5,666 nucleotides of DNA from contig CBFHYJ010000075.1 of assembly GCA_965659945.1 (NCBI GenBank), forward strand, positions 1 through 5,666. Reading direction: 5' to 3'. The notes beneath the pieces were generated by a model that was not told the DNA's origin, ran no database searches, and saw nothing but the letters and a program-made list of their open reading frames with translations. The translations under genes were made by a program, and so were the position numbers. Shown here in pieces: positions 1 to 5,666 of this stretch. This DNA comes from VMDJ01 sp965659945. Lineage in GTDB: Bacteria; Pseudomonadota; Gammaproteobacteria; Chromatiales; Chromatiaceae. The stretch's first letter is position 1; every line of letters begins with the position of its first letter.

Positions 1-8
1 TATATTGT

Positions 9-14
9 AGGAAG
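9..14 (+). promoter_or_regulatory. Ribosome binding site of rplQ
   Basis: AGGAAG lies 7 nt before the ATG at 22. It is a good Shine-Dalgarno match at normal spacing and supports that start. The operon promoter is outside the window. Confidence 0.8.
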
Positions 15-21
15 TCGACCC

Positions 22-417
22 ATGCGTCACCGCAAATCAGGACGGCAGTTAAACCGTAACAGCTCACACCGTAAGGCTATGTTCCGTAACATGGCTGTAT
101 CGATGTTCGATCATGAATTGATCAAAACCACTTTGCCTAAGGCTAAAGAATTGCGTCGCGTGGTTGAGCCACTCGTCACTTTGGCTAAAGAAGATAGCGT
201 TGCTAACCGTCGCTTAGCATTCTCACGTTTGCGTGATGATGCAGTCGTAGCAAAGTTATTCTCTGAGATTGGCCCTCGCTACAAAGAGCGCTCAGGTGGT
301 TACCTGCGCATTTTGAAGTGTGGCTACCGCCCAGGCGACAAAGCACCTATGGCTTACGTTGAGATGGTTGACCGTCCAGAAGTCGAGGAAGTCGAAGAGG
401 CTGTAGAAGCAGAATAA
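22..417 (+). CDS. rplQ: 50S ribosomal protein L17
   Basis: Structural protein of the large ribosomal subunit, located near the peptide exit tunnel region. The 131-residue product opens with the hallmark MRHRKSGRQLNR (1-12), followed by SSHRKAMFRNMA (14-25), the conserved block TTLPKAKELRRVVEPL (37-52), VANRRLAF (60-67) and GGYLRILKCGYRPGDKAPMAY (92-112). These are nearly identical to E. coli L17 (127 aa). The start is fixed by the family N-terminus and by the AGGAAG site upstream. The last ~15 residues form a strongly acidic tail (DRPEVEEVEEAVEAE); such tails vary between species and E. coli has a shorter one. By established gene order rplQ ends the alpha operon (rpsM-rpsK-rpsD-rpoA-rplQ), so it is probably transcribed from beyond the left edge. 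An intrinsic terminator starts 24 nt after the stop codon, consistent with its being the last gene. Confidence 0.98.
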   Translation: MRHRKSGRQLNRNSSHRKAMFRNMAVSMFDHELIKTTLPKAKELRRVVEPLVTLAKEDSVANRRLAFSRLRDDAVVAKLFSEIGPRYKERSGGYLRILKCGYRPGDKAPMAYVEMVDRPEVEEVEEAVEAE

Positions 418-441
418 TATTCGCTTCGAAAAAAGTTAAAG

Positions 442-467
442 AGCCGGGCTATGCCCGGCTTTTTTTT
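442..467 (+). terminator. Intrinsic terminator after rplQ
   Basis: An 8-bp perfect GC-rich stem, AGCCGGGC (442-449) paired with GCCCGGCT (453-460), closes on a 3-nt loop (TAT) and is followed directly by a T-run through 467. This is a classic Rho-independent terminator for the plus strand and marks the end of the ribosomal protein operon. The A-rich stretch on its left (429-440) is interrupted, so termination in the reverse direction would be weaker. Confidence 0.93.
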
Positions 468-484
468 GCCATTAGACTTGGCGC

Positions 485-1213
485 ATGAACAGAGACGCCC
501 CAATATTTTTGTATACCGATTACGGCCATAACGGACCGTATGTGGGTTTGCTGCATGCTGTGGCGACTGAGCACGCAGGTCAAATCTATGACCTGCAGCA
601 TGATGCGCCACGTTTTAAGCCTTATGAGGCAGGTGTTTTGTTGCAAGCGCTGGTACCGAGTTTGCCTGAGGGCAGCATCATCGTATCTGTGATCGATCCA
701 ACGGTTGGTTCAAAGCGAGAAGGTGTCGCGGTCTCTTGTGACGGCAACTTCTTTATCGGTCCTGATAACGGCCTGTTGTGTAGCTTTATTGATCGAGCGG
801 ATAAGGTGTATCGCTTGCCGCCGGTAGGTGACGATCTGCCGGCTAGTTTCCACGGTCGTGATTGGTTTATGCCAATGGCAATGCACTGGGCTAAAAATCC
901 TCGTCCGGGTTGGCAGCGATTATTCCCCGCGGATGTAGTACGTTGTGATGCTGTGCCAAGTGTGCGGGTTATCTATATCGATGACTTCGGTAACGTGATG
1001 ACCGATATGACAACCCAGCGATTCAAGCAGGGCGGTCAATTTATTCACGATGGGGAAGTTGTCCCGCAGGTGCGCACCTTTAATGATGTACCTGCAGGTG
1101 ACTTCTTGAGCTACCGCAATTCGCTTGGATTAATCGAGATTGCGATCAATCAAGGTAATGCAGCCCAAGCTATGGGGGTATCGATCGGCGATGCCTTAAC
1201 GCTTGCCGAGTAA
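485..1213 (+). CDS. SAM hydrolase / hydroxide adenosyltransferase, DUF62 family
   Basis: Predicted cytosolic enzyme of 242 aa in the family that hydrolyses S-adenosylmethionine to adenosine and L-methionine, related to the fluorinase and chlorinase. Family blocks occur in order: TDYGHNGPYVG (11-21, replacing the common TDFG...YVG), VIDPTVGSKREGVAV (69-83), PDNGLL (93-98), FHGRDWFMPMAMHWA (122-136), IDDFGNVMTD (165-174) and VPAGDFLSYRNSLGLIEIAINQGNAA (202-227). The family's proposed water-activating triad Asp-Arg-His is matched by D71, R78 and H123, and D12 fits the ribose-binding aspartate. I see no room for the extra loop of the halogenases, so hydrolase activity is inferred. An in-frame TAG at 473-475 leaves ATG 485 as the first usable start, but it has no clear Shine-Dalgarno sequence. 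The gene begins 17 nt after the rplQ terminator and its last 18 bp overlap convergent uvrA. The family call is firm; the physiological role is not known. Confidence 0.9.
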   Translation: MNRDAPIFLYTDYGHNGPYVGLLHAVATEHAGQIYDLQHDAPRFKPYEAGVLLQALVPSLPEGSIIVSVIDPTVGSKREGVAVSCDGNFFIGPDNGLLCSFIDRADKVYRLPPVGDDLPASFHGRDWFMPMAMHWAKNPRPGWQRLFPADVVRCDAVPSVRVIYIDDFGNVMTDMTTQRFKQGGQFIHDGEVVPQVRTFNDVPAGDFLSYRNSLGLIEIAINQGNAAQAMGVSIGDALTLAE

Positions 1214-4021
1214 CGGCTTTAAGAAACGACCGGTGTGTGACACTTTTTCCTTAGCGATATCGCTAGGTGTTCCTTTAGCAATAATCTGACCGCCACCGCT
1301 GCCGCCTTCAGGGCCAAGGTCGATAATCCAATCTGCGGTTTTGATGACATCCAAGTTGTGTTCAATCACCACAACCGAGTTACCGCGATCACGTAATGAA
1401 TGGAGCACGCTGAGCAATTGCCTCACGTCATGGAAGTGCAGGCCGGTTGTTGGCTCGTCCAAGATATATAACGTATTACCTGTGTCTCGTTTAGAGAGTT
1501 CACGTGAGAGTTTAACGCGTTGTGCTTCACCGCCTGACAGTGTGGTCGCGTTCTGACCTAAGGTGATGTAACTCAAACCCACATCCATAAGTGTCTGCAG
1601 TTTGCGTTTCAAAGCAGGTACGGCTTCAAAGAAGCTCAGCGCGTCTTCGACCGTAAGTTCTAACAATTGGTTAATTGATTTACCTTTGTACTGAATCTCG
1701 AGTGTTTCACGGTTATAGCGTTTGCCTTTGCACACATCACATTGCACATAAACATCTGGTAGGAAGTGCATTTCAACTTTAATAACACCGTCGCCTGCGC
1801 AAGCTTCGCAGCGACCACCTTTAACGTTAAAGCTAAAGCGACCCGGGTTGTAACCTCGAGATCGCGATTCAGGCACGCCAGCGAACAACTCACGAATGGG
1901 TGTGAACAAGCCGGTGTAGGTGGCTGGGTTTGAGCGAGGTGTACGACCAATCGGTGATTGATCAATATCAACGACCTTATCAAAGTGCTCAAGACCAGTA
2001 ATGTCATCATGTGGTGAGATATCTTGATTGGCGCGATTCAGATTATTTGCGGCGATCGGATAAAGGGTGTCGTTGATCAGTGTCGATTTACCTGAGCCCG
2101 ACACACCGGTCACGCAAGTGAATAAGCCAGCAGGTATTTCTAGTGTGACATCTTTTAGATTGTTGCCGCGTGCGCCGGTAATTTTGAGTACACGTTTTTT
2201 ATCGTAGGGCGTGAGCTCGCTTGGCACATCTATGCATTCTTTGCCACTCAGATAATGGCCCGTGATTGAATCCGGGTTGTTCGCAATGTCATCCGGCGTG
2301 CCTTGCGCAATAACCTTACCGCCATGGATGCCAGCGCCAGGACCAATATCCACCACGTGATCTGAGCTACGTATCGCATCCTCATCGTGTTCAACAACAA
2401 TCACTGTGTTACCAAGATCGCGAAGATAAGTCAGCGTATTAAGTAAACGCTCGTTATCTCGTTGATGGAGGCCAATGGAAGGTTCATCGAGAACATACAT
2501 AACGCCCACGAGGCCAGCACCAATCTGACTGGCTAAGCGGATGCGCTGTGCTTCACCGCCTGAGAGGGTTTCGGCACTACGATCCAAGGTGAGGTAGTTC
2601 AAGCCAACATTGACTAAGAACTGTAAACGCTCGCGAATCTCTTTCACAATCTTGCTCGCAATCTCTCCACGCTTACCCGGCAGGTTAAGCGCTTCGAAAA
2701 AGCTCAAGCTTTGATCAATGGCCATGCTGGTCACATCGGGTAGGCGCTGTTGATCGACGAAGACATGACGTGCCGCTTCATTAAGGCGCGTACCTTGGCA
2801 ATCAGGACAGGCTTGATGCGATAGATAACGAGACAGCTCTTCACGTACCGCATTCGATTCGGTCTCGCGATAGCGACGTTTCATGTTGTTCAGCACGCCC
2901 TCAAAAGGCTGAAGCTTTTTCACTGTTTTACCGCGTGGATCCAGCTGAACGAATTCGATCGCTTCAAGACCGCTTCCGTTAAGAATGATCTTTTGTATTT
3001 TCTTATCAAGCTCGTCCCAAGGGGTTTCAGAATCAAAGTCATAATGCTTGCCAAGCGATCGAATGATCGCGAAGTAGTAGGCGTTGCGACGATCCCAGCC
3101 GCGCACCGCGCCTCCAGCCAGCGAAAGTTCTGGTGAGGTAATCACTTTGCTTGCGTCAAAGAACTGCTCAACGCCTAAGCCGTCGCAGGTTTCGCAGGCA
3201 CCTGCCGGGTTGTTAAACGAGAACATGCGTGGCTCAAGTTCTTCGATTGAGTAGCCACAGTGAGGACAGGCAAAATTCGCTGAGAATAAAAGCTCTGGTT
3301 TGTCTTCATCCATCCATGCGATACGCGCAGTACCTTCGGTTAAGCGCAACGCAGTCTCAAATGACTCCGTAAGACGCAGGCGTAAATCCTCACGCACTTT
3401 AAAGCGATCTATTACCACCTCAATGGTGTGCTTCTCGTGTAGTTCTAGCTCGGGTGGCTGGTCAAGCTCATAGGTGTCGCCATCAATACGAGCACGTAAA
3501 TAACCTTGTGCATAAAGCTCGCTTAGCAACTTTTTATATTCACCTTTACGATCGGTGATTACCGGTGCGAGCAGCATCAACTTACTGCCCTCTTCAAGGT
3601 TCAACACTTGATCAACCATCTGGCTGATGGTTTGTGCCTCTAGTGGTTCATCATGCTCAGGGCAACGAGGTGTGCCAACACGAGCGAATAACAAACGCAG
3701 ATAGTCGTAAATCTCGGTAATGGTACCGACGGTTGAGCGTGGGTTATGTGAAGTAGTTTTTTGCTCAATTGAAATCGCTGGAGAGAGTCCTTCGATGTGA
3801 TCCACATCGGGCTTTTCCATCATCGAAAGGAACTGGCGCGCATAAGCAGAGAGTGACTCGACGTAGCGACGCTGACCTTCAGCGTAAATCGTATCGAAGG
3901 CAAGCGACGACTTACCTGAGCCGGACAGGCCAGTGATCACGATGAGTTTGTCACGCGGCAAATCAATGCTGATGTCCTTCAGGTTGTGGGTGCGAGCGCC
4001 GCGAATATGTATCGTGTCCAT
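1196..4021 (-). CDS. uvrA: Excinuclease ABC subunit A (UvrA)
   Basis: Damage-recognition ATPase of nucleotide excision repair. As a dimer it scans DNA, loads UvrB on lesions and then leaves. The 941-aa length matches E. coli UvrA (940). It has two ABC ATPase modules. The first has Walker A GLSGSGKS (31-38), signature LSGGE (486-490) and Walker B YVLDEPSIGLH (509-519). The second has Walker A GVSGSGKS (639-646), signature LSGGEAQ (828-834) and Walker B YILDEPTTGLH (852-862). All three zinc sites of the family are visible: C252/C255 with C276/C279, C738/C741 with C761/C764, and CxxH (C120, H123) with CxxC (C405, C408). The start MDTIHIRGARTHNLKD fits the family N-terminus exactly, though no strong Shine-Dalgarno sequence precedes it. 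Nothing is truncated or broken. The gene is divergent from the transporter, convergent with the DUF62 gene, and overlaps the latter by 18 bp with no terminator visible between them. Confidence 0.99.
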   Translation of the reverse strand: MDTIHIRGARTHNLKDISIDLPRDKLIVITGLSGSGKSSLAFDTIYAEGQRRYVESLSAYARQFLSMMEKPDVDHIEGLSPAISIEQKTTSHNPRSTVGTITEIYDYLRLLFARVGTPRCPEHDEPLEAQTISQMVDQVLNLEEGSKLMLLAPVITDRKGEYKKLLSELYAQGYLRARIDGDTYELDQPPELELHEKHTIEVVIDRFKVREDLRLRLTESFETALRLTEGTARIAWMDEDKPELLFSANFACPHCGYSIEELEPRMFSFNNPAGACETCDGLGVEQFFDASKVITSPELSLAGGAVRGWDRRNAYYFAIIRSLGKHYDFDSETPWDELDKKIQKIILNGSGLEAIEFVQLDPRGKTVKKLQPFEGVLNNMKRRYRETESNAVREELSRYLSHQACPDCQGTRLNEAARHVFVDQQRLPDVTSMAIDQSLSFFEALNLPGKRGEIASKIVKEIRERLQFLVNVGLNYLTLDRSAETLSGGEAQRIRLASQIGAGLVGVMYVLDEPSIGLHQRDNERLLNTLTYLRDLGNTVIVVEHDEDAIRSSDHVVDIGPGAGIHGGKVIAQGTPDDIANNPDSITGHYLSGKECIDVPSELTPYDKKRVLKITGARGNNLKDVTLEIPAGLFTCVTGVSGSGKSTLINDTLYPIAANNLNRANQDISPHDDITGLEHFDKVVDIDQSPIGRTPRSNPATYTGLFTPIRELFAGVPESRSRGYNPGRFSFNVKGGRCEACAGDGVIKVEMHFLPDVYVQCDVCKGKRYNRETLEIQYKGKSINQLLELTVEDALSFFEAVPALKRKLQTLMDVGLSYITLGQNATTLSGGEAQRVKLSRELSKRDTGNTLYILDEPTTGLHFHDVRQLLSVLHSLRDRGNSVVVIEHNLDVIKTADWIIDLGPEGGSGGGQIIAKGTPSDIAKEKVSHTGRFLKPLLGKR

Positions 4022-4115
4022 GGGTTACTGCCGGTCAAAAAATCGAACACAATATTCTAGGCGAGAGGGGAAGCTAACACGAGTCCGATTCACCTTTTCT
4101 GAGGTTGGGCTGCCA

Positions 4116-4138
4116 TGTTCATTGGGGTGAATTGAACA
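4116..4138. repeat. Inverted repeat TGTTCA-N11-TGAACA, possible operator
   Basis: Perfect 6-bp arms, TGTTCA (4116-4121) and TGAACA (4133-4138), are separated by 11 bp. The arm centres are about 17 bp apart, which is not a close fit to two successive helical turns. It lies between the divergent genes, where a regulator could act on either. A 6-bp arm pair can arise by chance in a region this size, and I do not recognise the site as that of a known regulator. Confidence 0.3.
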
Positions 4139-4183
4139 GAGCTTTTGTGGGCTGATCTGGGTACTATTGAAAGGTTTATTCGC

Positions 4184-4187
4184 GGAG
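4184..4187 (+). promoter_or_regulatory. Ribosome binding site supporting TTG start at 4194
   Basis: GGAG is followed by a 6-nt spacer and then TTG at 4194. Neither the TTG at 4167 nor the ATG at 4218 has a comparable purine-rich site at the right distance, so this motif decides the preferred start of the transporter gene. Confidence 0.5.
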
Positions 4188-4193
4188 TTTTTC

Positions 4194-5573
4194 TTGAGCA
4201 GTTTTCAGAACAACAAAATGACCTCAGCCGAGCGGCGTGCTGTCATTGGCTTGGCCGGTATTTATGGGTCACGCATGTTGGGTCTATTCCTGATTCTGCC
4301 GGTCTTTGCGATCTTCGCCGAAACCCTTGAGGGCGCAACTCCGTGGCTAGCGGGTCTTGCAGTGGGTATCTATGGTCTAACTCAGGCCTTGCTTCAATTG
4401 CCTTTTGGTTTCTTATCCGATCGGATTGGTCGCAAGCCAGTGATCATCGGTGGTCTGGTTTTGTTTGCTCTCGGTAGTGTGATCGCTGCAATGTCGACGG
4501 ATATCTTTTGGATCATCGTGGGGCGTGCTGTACAGGGTAGTGGTGCAATTGCTGCAGCTGTGATGGCTTTGGCGTCTGACCTAACGCGAGAAGAGCAGCG
4601 AACCAAGTCCATGGCGCTGATCGGCATGAGTATTGGCTCGGCATTTTTGCTCGCCATGATTTTTGGTCCGATGATCAGTAGCTCAATTGGTATCAGCGGT
4701 ATCTTTTGGCTGACAGCCTTATTGGCACTGATGGGCATTTTCATCATCCTGTTTGTTGTGCCATCACCACAAACCAGTCGTACCCGCCGTGATGCGGTGC
4801 CTTTGCCGCAAATGGTTGGGCAGGTTTTACGCAATCCCGATTTGCTACGTTTAGATGTAGGTATCTTTTCGCTGCACCTTGTTTTAACGGCCGTATTTTT
4901 GGTCATCCCTCTTGCGCTTCGTGATGCAGGCTTGCCGCTGACCGAGCACACCTGGGTTTATTTGCCGGTGATGGTCATTTCGATTTTGTCGATGGTGCCG
5001 TTCATCATTCTCTCGGAGAAAAAGCGTCAGCTAAAACCTATCTTCTTAGGTGCGATTACTGTTCTGATTGGTACGCAATTTGTGATGGCGCAACTACCAC
5101 CCTCTGAGAATGCATGGTTCATTACGCTGATCGTTTTCTTCACGGCCTTTAATCTGCTCGAGGCGACGCTTCCGTCGCTCGTATCGAAAACCTCTCCAGC
5201 CGATGCCAAAGGAACGGCGATGGGGGTGTATTCGACCTCTCAATTCGCGGGTGCCTTTTTCGGTGGTCTGATCGGCGGCTGGGCGCATCAGGAATGGGGT
5301 AATGCTGGGGTGTTTGAATTTGCAGCGGTGATCTGTCTGATCTGGCTCGTGGTTGCTGCCGGCATGCGCAAACCGCGCCATACCACCAGTCAGGTGCGAA
5401 CTGTTCAGCTGGCCTCTGAGGCAGCCGCTAGCGAGCTCGCAGCGCAGCTTGAGGACATTACTGGGGTGGAAGAAGCCGTGGTCATCTACAGTGATGGAGT
5501 TGCTTATCTGAAGGTGGATAAACAGCGTCTGGATAGCGCCAGATTGGATGCAATTGTGGGCGCGACGGCGTAG
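4194..5573 (+). CDS. yajR: YajR-like MFS transporter with C-terminal YAM domain
   Basis: Inner-membrane protein of the major facilitator superfamily, presumed proton-coupled drug or metabolite efflux; the substrate is unknown even for E. coli YajR. From TTG 4194 it has 459 aa, against 454 in E. coli. The N-terminus MTSAERRAVIGL (9-20) followed by RMLGLFLILPVFA mirrors YajR. Motif A, GFLSDRIGRKP (72-82), is intact. GRAVQGSGAIAAAVMALASDLTREEQR (110-136) and KGTAMGVYSTSQF (339-351) match YajR closely. About twelve hydrophobic segments are split by a charged central loop near 190-206. Residues ~400-459, after the last membrane segment, match the cytosolic ferredoxin-like YAM domain, with VAYLKVD near the end. 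Start choice: TTG 4194 has GGAG 6 nt upstream; ATG 4218 (451 aa) lacks a Shine-Dalgarno sequence; TTG 4167 (468 aa) is possible but weaker. ssb follows after 51 bp on the same strand, so cotranscription is possible. Confidence 0.93.
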   Translation: MSSFQNNKMTSAERRAVIGLAGIYGSRMLGLFLILPVFAIFAETLEGATPWLAGLAVGIYGLTQALLQLPFGFLSDRIGRKPVIIGGLVLFALGSVIAAMSTDIFWIIVGRAVQGSGAIAAAVMALASDLTREEQRTKSMALIGMSIGSAFLLAMIFGPMISSSIGISGIFWLTALLALMGIFIILFVVPSPQTSRTRRDAVPLPQMVGQVLRNPDLLRLDVGIFSLHLVLTAVFLVIPLALRDAGLPLTEHTWVYLPVMVISILSMVPFIILSEKKRQLKPIFLGAITVLIGTQFVMAQLPPSENAWFITLIVFFTAFNLLEATLPSLVSKTSPADAKGTAMGVYSTSQFAGAFFGGLIGGWAHQEWGNAGVFEFAAVICLIWLVVAAGMRKPRHTTSQVRTVQLASEAAASELAAQLEDITGVEEAVVIYSDGVAYLKVDKQRLDSARLDAIVGATA

Positions 5574-5613
5574 ACTGCGTAGAACAAATTTATCGACGTT
5601 TTAGCGTCAATCT

Positions 5614-5619
5614 GGGGAG
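5614..5619 (+). promoter_or_regulatory. Ribosome binding site of ssb
   Basis: GGGGAG lies 5 nt before the ATG at 5625, a strong Shine-Dalgarno sequence. The rest of the 51-bp gap after the transporter contains no terminator-like hairpin with a T-run and no clear promoter. A short imperfect hairpin (GACG 5595-5598 with CGTC 5605-5608) is too weak to call. Confidence 0.75.
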
Positions 5620-5624
5620 AACAC

Positions 5625-5666
5625 ATGGCGAGTCGCGGTATTAACAAAGTCATTTTGGTAGGTAAC
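5625..5666 (+). CDS. ssb: Single-stranded DNA-binding protein, 5' end only
   Basis: Only the first 14 codons are in the window, MASRGINKVILVGN, cut by the right edge. This is the signature N-terminus of bacterial SSB (E. coli MASRGVNKVILVGN), the first strand of the OB fold. SSB coats single-stranded DNA during replication, recombination and repair and recruits partner proteins through its C-terminal tip, which is not visible here. The start is supported by GGGGAG 5 nt upstream. The position downstream of a YajR-like transporter divergent from uvrA agrees with the gene order I recall in Pseudomonas; in E. coli ssb is itself directly divergent from uvrA. Confidence 0.93.
   Translation, partial: MASRGINKVILVGN

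Larger units (their letters stand above)
4022..4193. promoter_or_regulatory. Divergent control region of uvrA and the YajR-like gene
   Basis: This stretch must hold the uvrA promoter and probably that of the transporter. On the minus strand TAGAAT (4059 down to 4054) matches the sigma-70 -10 box at 5 of 6 positions and lies about 33 nt before the uvrA ATG, but I see no good -35 at normal spacing. No convincing -10/-35 pair is visible for the plus strand. I tested every CTG in 4022-4166 for the LexA pattern CTG-N10-CAG and none fits. The only notable structure is the inverted repeat at 4116-4138, listed separately. Confidence 0.5.

Noticed and set aside
105..125. Small palindromic patch with GATCA and TGATC inside rplQ
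   Set aside because: The arms are only 5 bp, within conserved L17 coding sequence; this is explained by codon choice.
354..646. Two overlapping minus-strand open frames across the rplQ terminator and the start of the DUF62 gene
   Set aside because: They run antisense through a strong terminator hairpin and two well-supported genes, and their translations are not protein-like.
485..1213. Possibility that the DUF62 gene encodes a fluorinase or chlorinase
   Set aside because: The Arg-His pair of the hydroxide adenosyltransferases (R78, H123) is present, and the 242-aa length leaves no room for the extra loop of the halogenases.
1660..2010. Open frame of 116 codons on the minus strand within uvrA
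   Set aside because: It is an alternative frame of the second UvrA ATPase module, which reads intact in its own frame; the translation shows no family features.
4394..4951. Long open frame (185 codons) on the minus strand inside the transporter gene
   Set aside because: It lies wholly antisense to a clearly recognisable MFS protein, has a low-complexity translation with no recognisable motif, and is best explained as a shadow of that gene's codon bias.
5568..5583. Direct repeat GCGTAGA (5568-5574 and 5577-5583) at the end of the transporter gene
   Set aside because: A single 7-bp repeat overlapping a stop codon is expected by chance, and no other copies are seen nearby.
5595..5608. Short hairpin GACG...CGTC between the transporter and ssb, considered as a terminator
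   Set aside because: It has only four Watson-Crick pairs plus a possible G-U pair and no T-run, too weak for an intrinsic terminator.

Overview
The window is a chromosomal housekeeping segment from what looks like a gammaproteobacterium, near Pseudomonas or Oceanospirillales-type relatives. The evidence is the L17 protein (very close to enterobacterial and pseudomonad L17), a YajR-type MFS transporter with its C-terminal domain, and the order rplQ ... uvrA - MFS - ssb, which I recall from Pseudomonas. Base composition looks moderate and even across the genes. I see no tRNA, rRNA, insertion sequence, CRISPR array or phage gene. The species cannot be named from this sequence alone.

Layout: (1) 22-417 (+) is rplQ, normally the last gene of the ribosomal alpha operon, closed by a textbook intrinsic terminator at 442-467. 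(2) 485-1213 (+) is a gene of the DUF62 / SAM hydroxide adenosyltransferase family, which begins 17 nt after the terminator T-run. (3) 1196-4021 (-) is a full-length uvrA, convergent with the DUF62 gene and overlapping its 3' end by 18 bp. (4) 4022-4193 is the divergent control region. It has no canonical LexA box and carries one modest inverted repeat. (5) 4194-5573 (+) is a YajR-like major facilitator transporter whose best-supported start is a TTG with a Shine-Dalgarno sequence. (6) 5625-5666 (+) holds the first 14 codons of ssb, which runs off the right edge.

The genes cover separate jobs: translation (L17), SAM turnover (DUF62), nucleotide excision repair (UvrA), membrane transport (YajR-like) and single-stranded DNA protection (SSB). 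UvrA and SSB share a DNA-maintenance theme, and uvrA and ssb are directly divergent in E. coli; here a transporter lies between them. The transporter and ssb are codirectional and may be cotranscribed.

I found no previously undescribed system. The points most worth a second look are the DUF62 gene, whose physiological role is poorly understood, its unusual position between a strong terminator and the tail of uvrA, and the control region between uvrA and the transporter.
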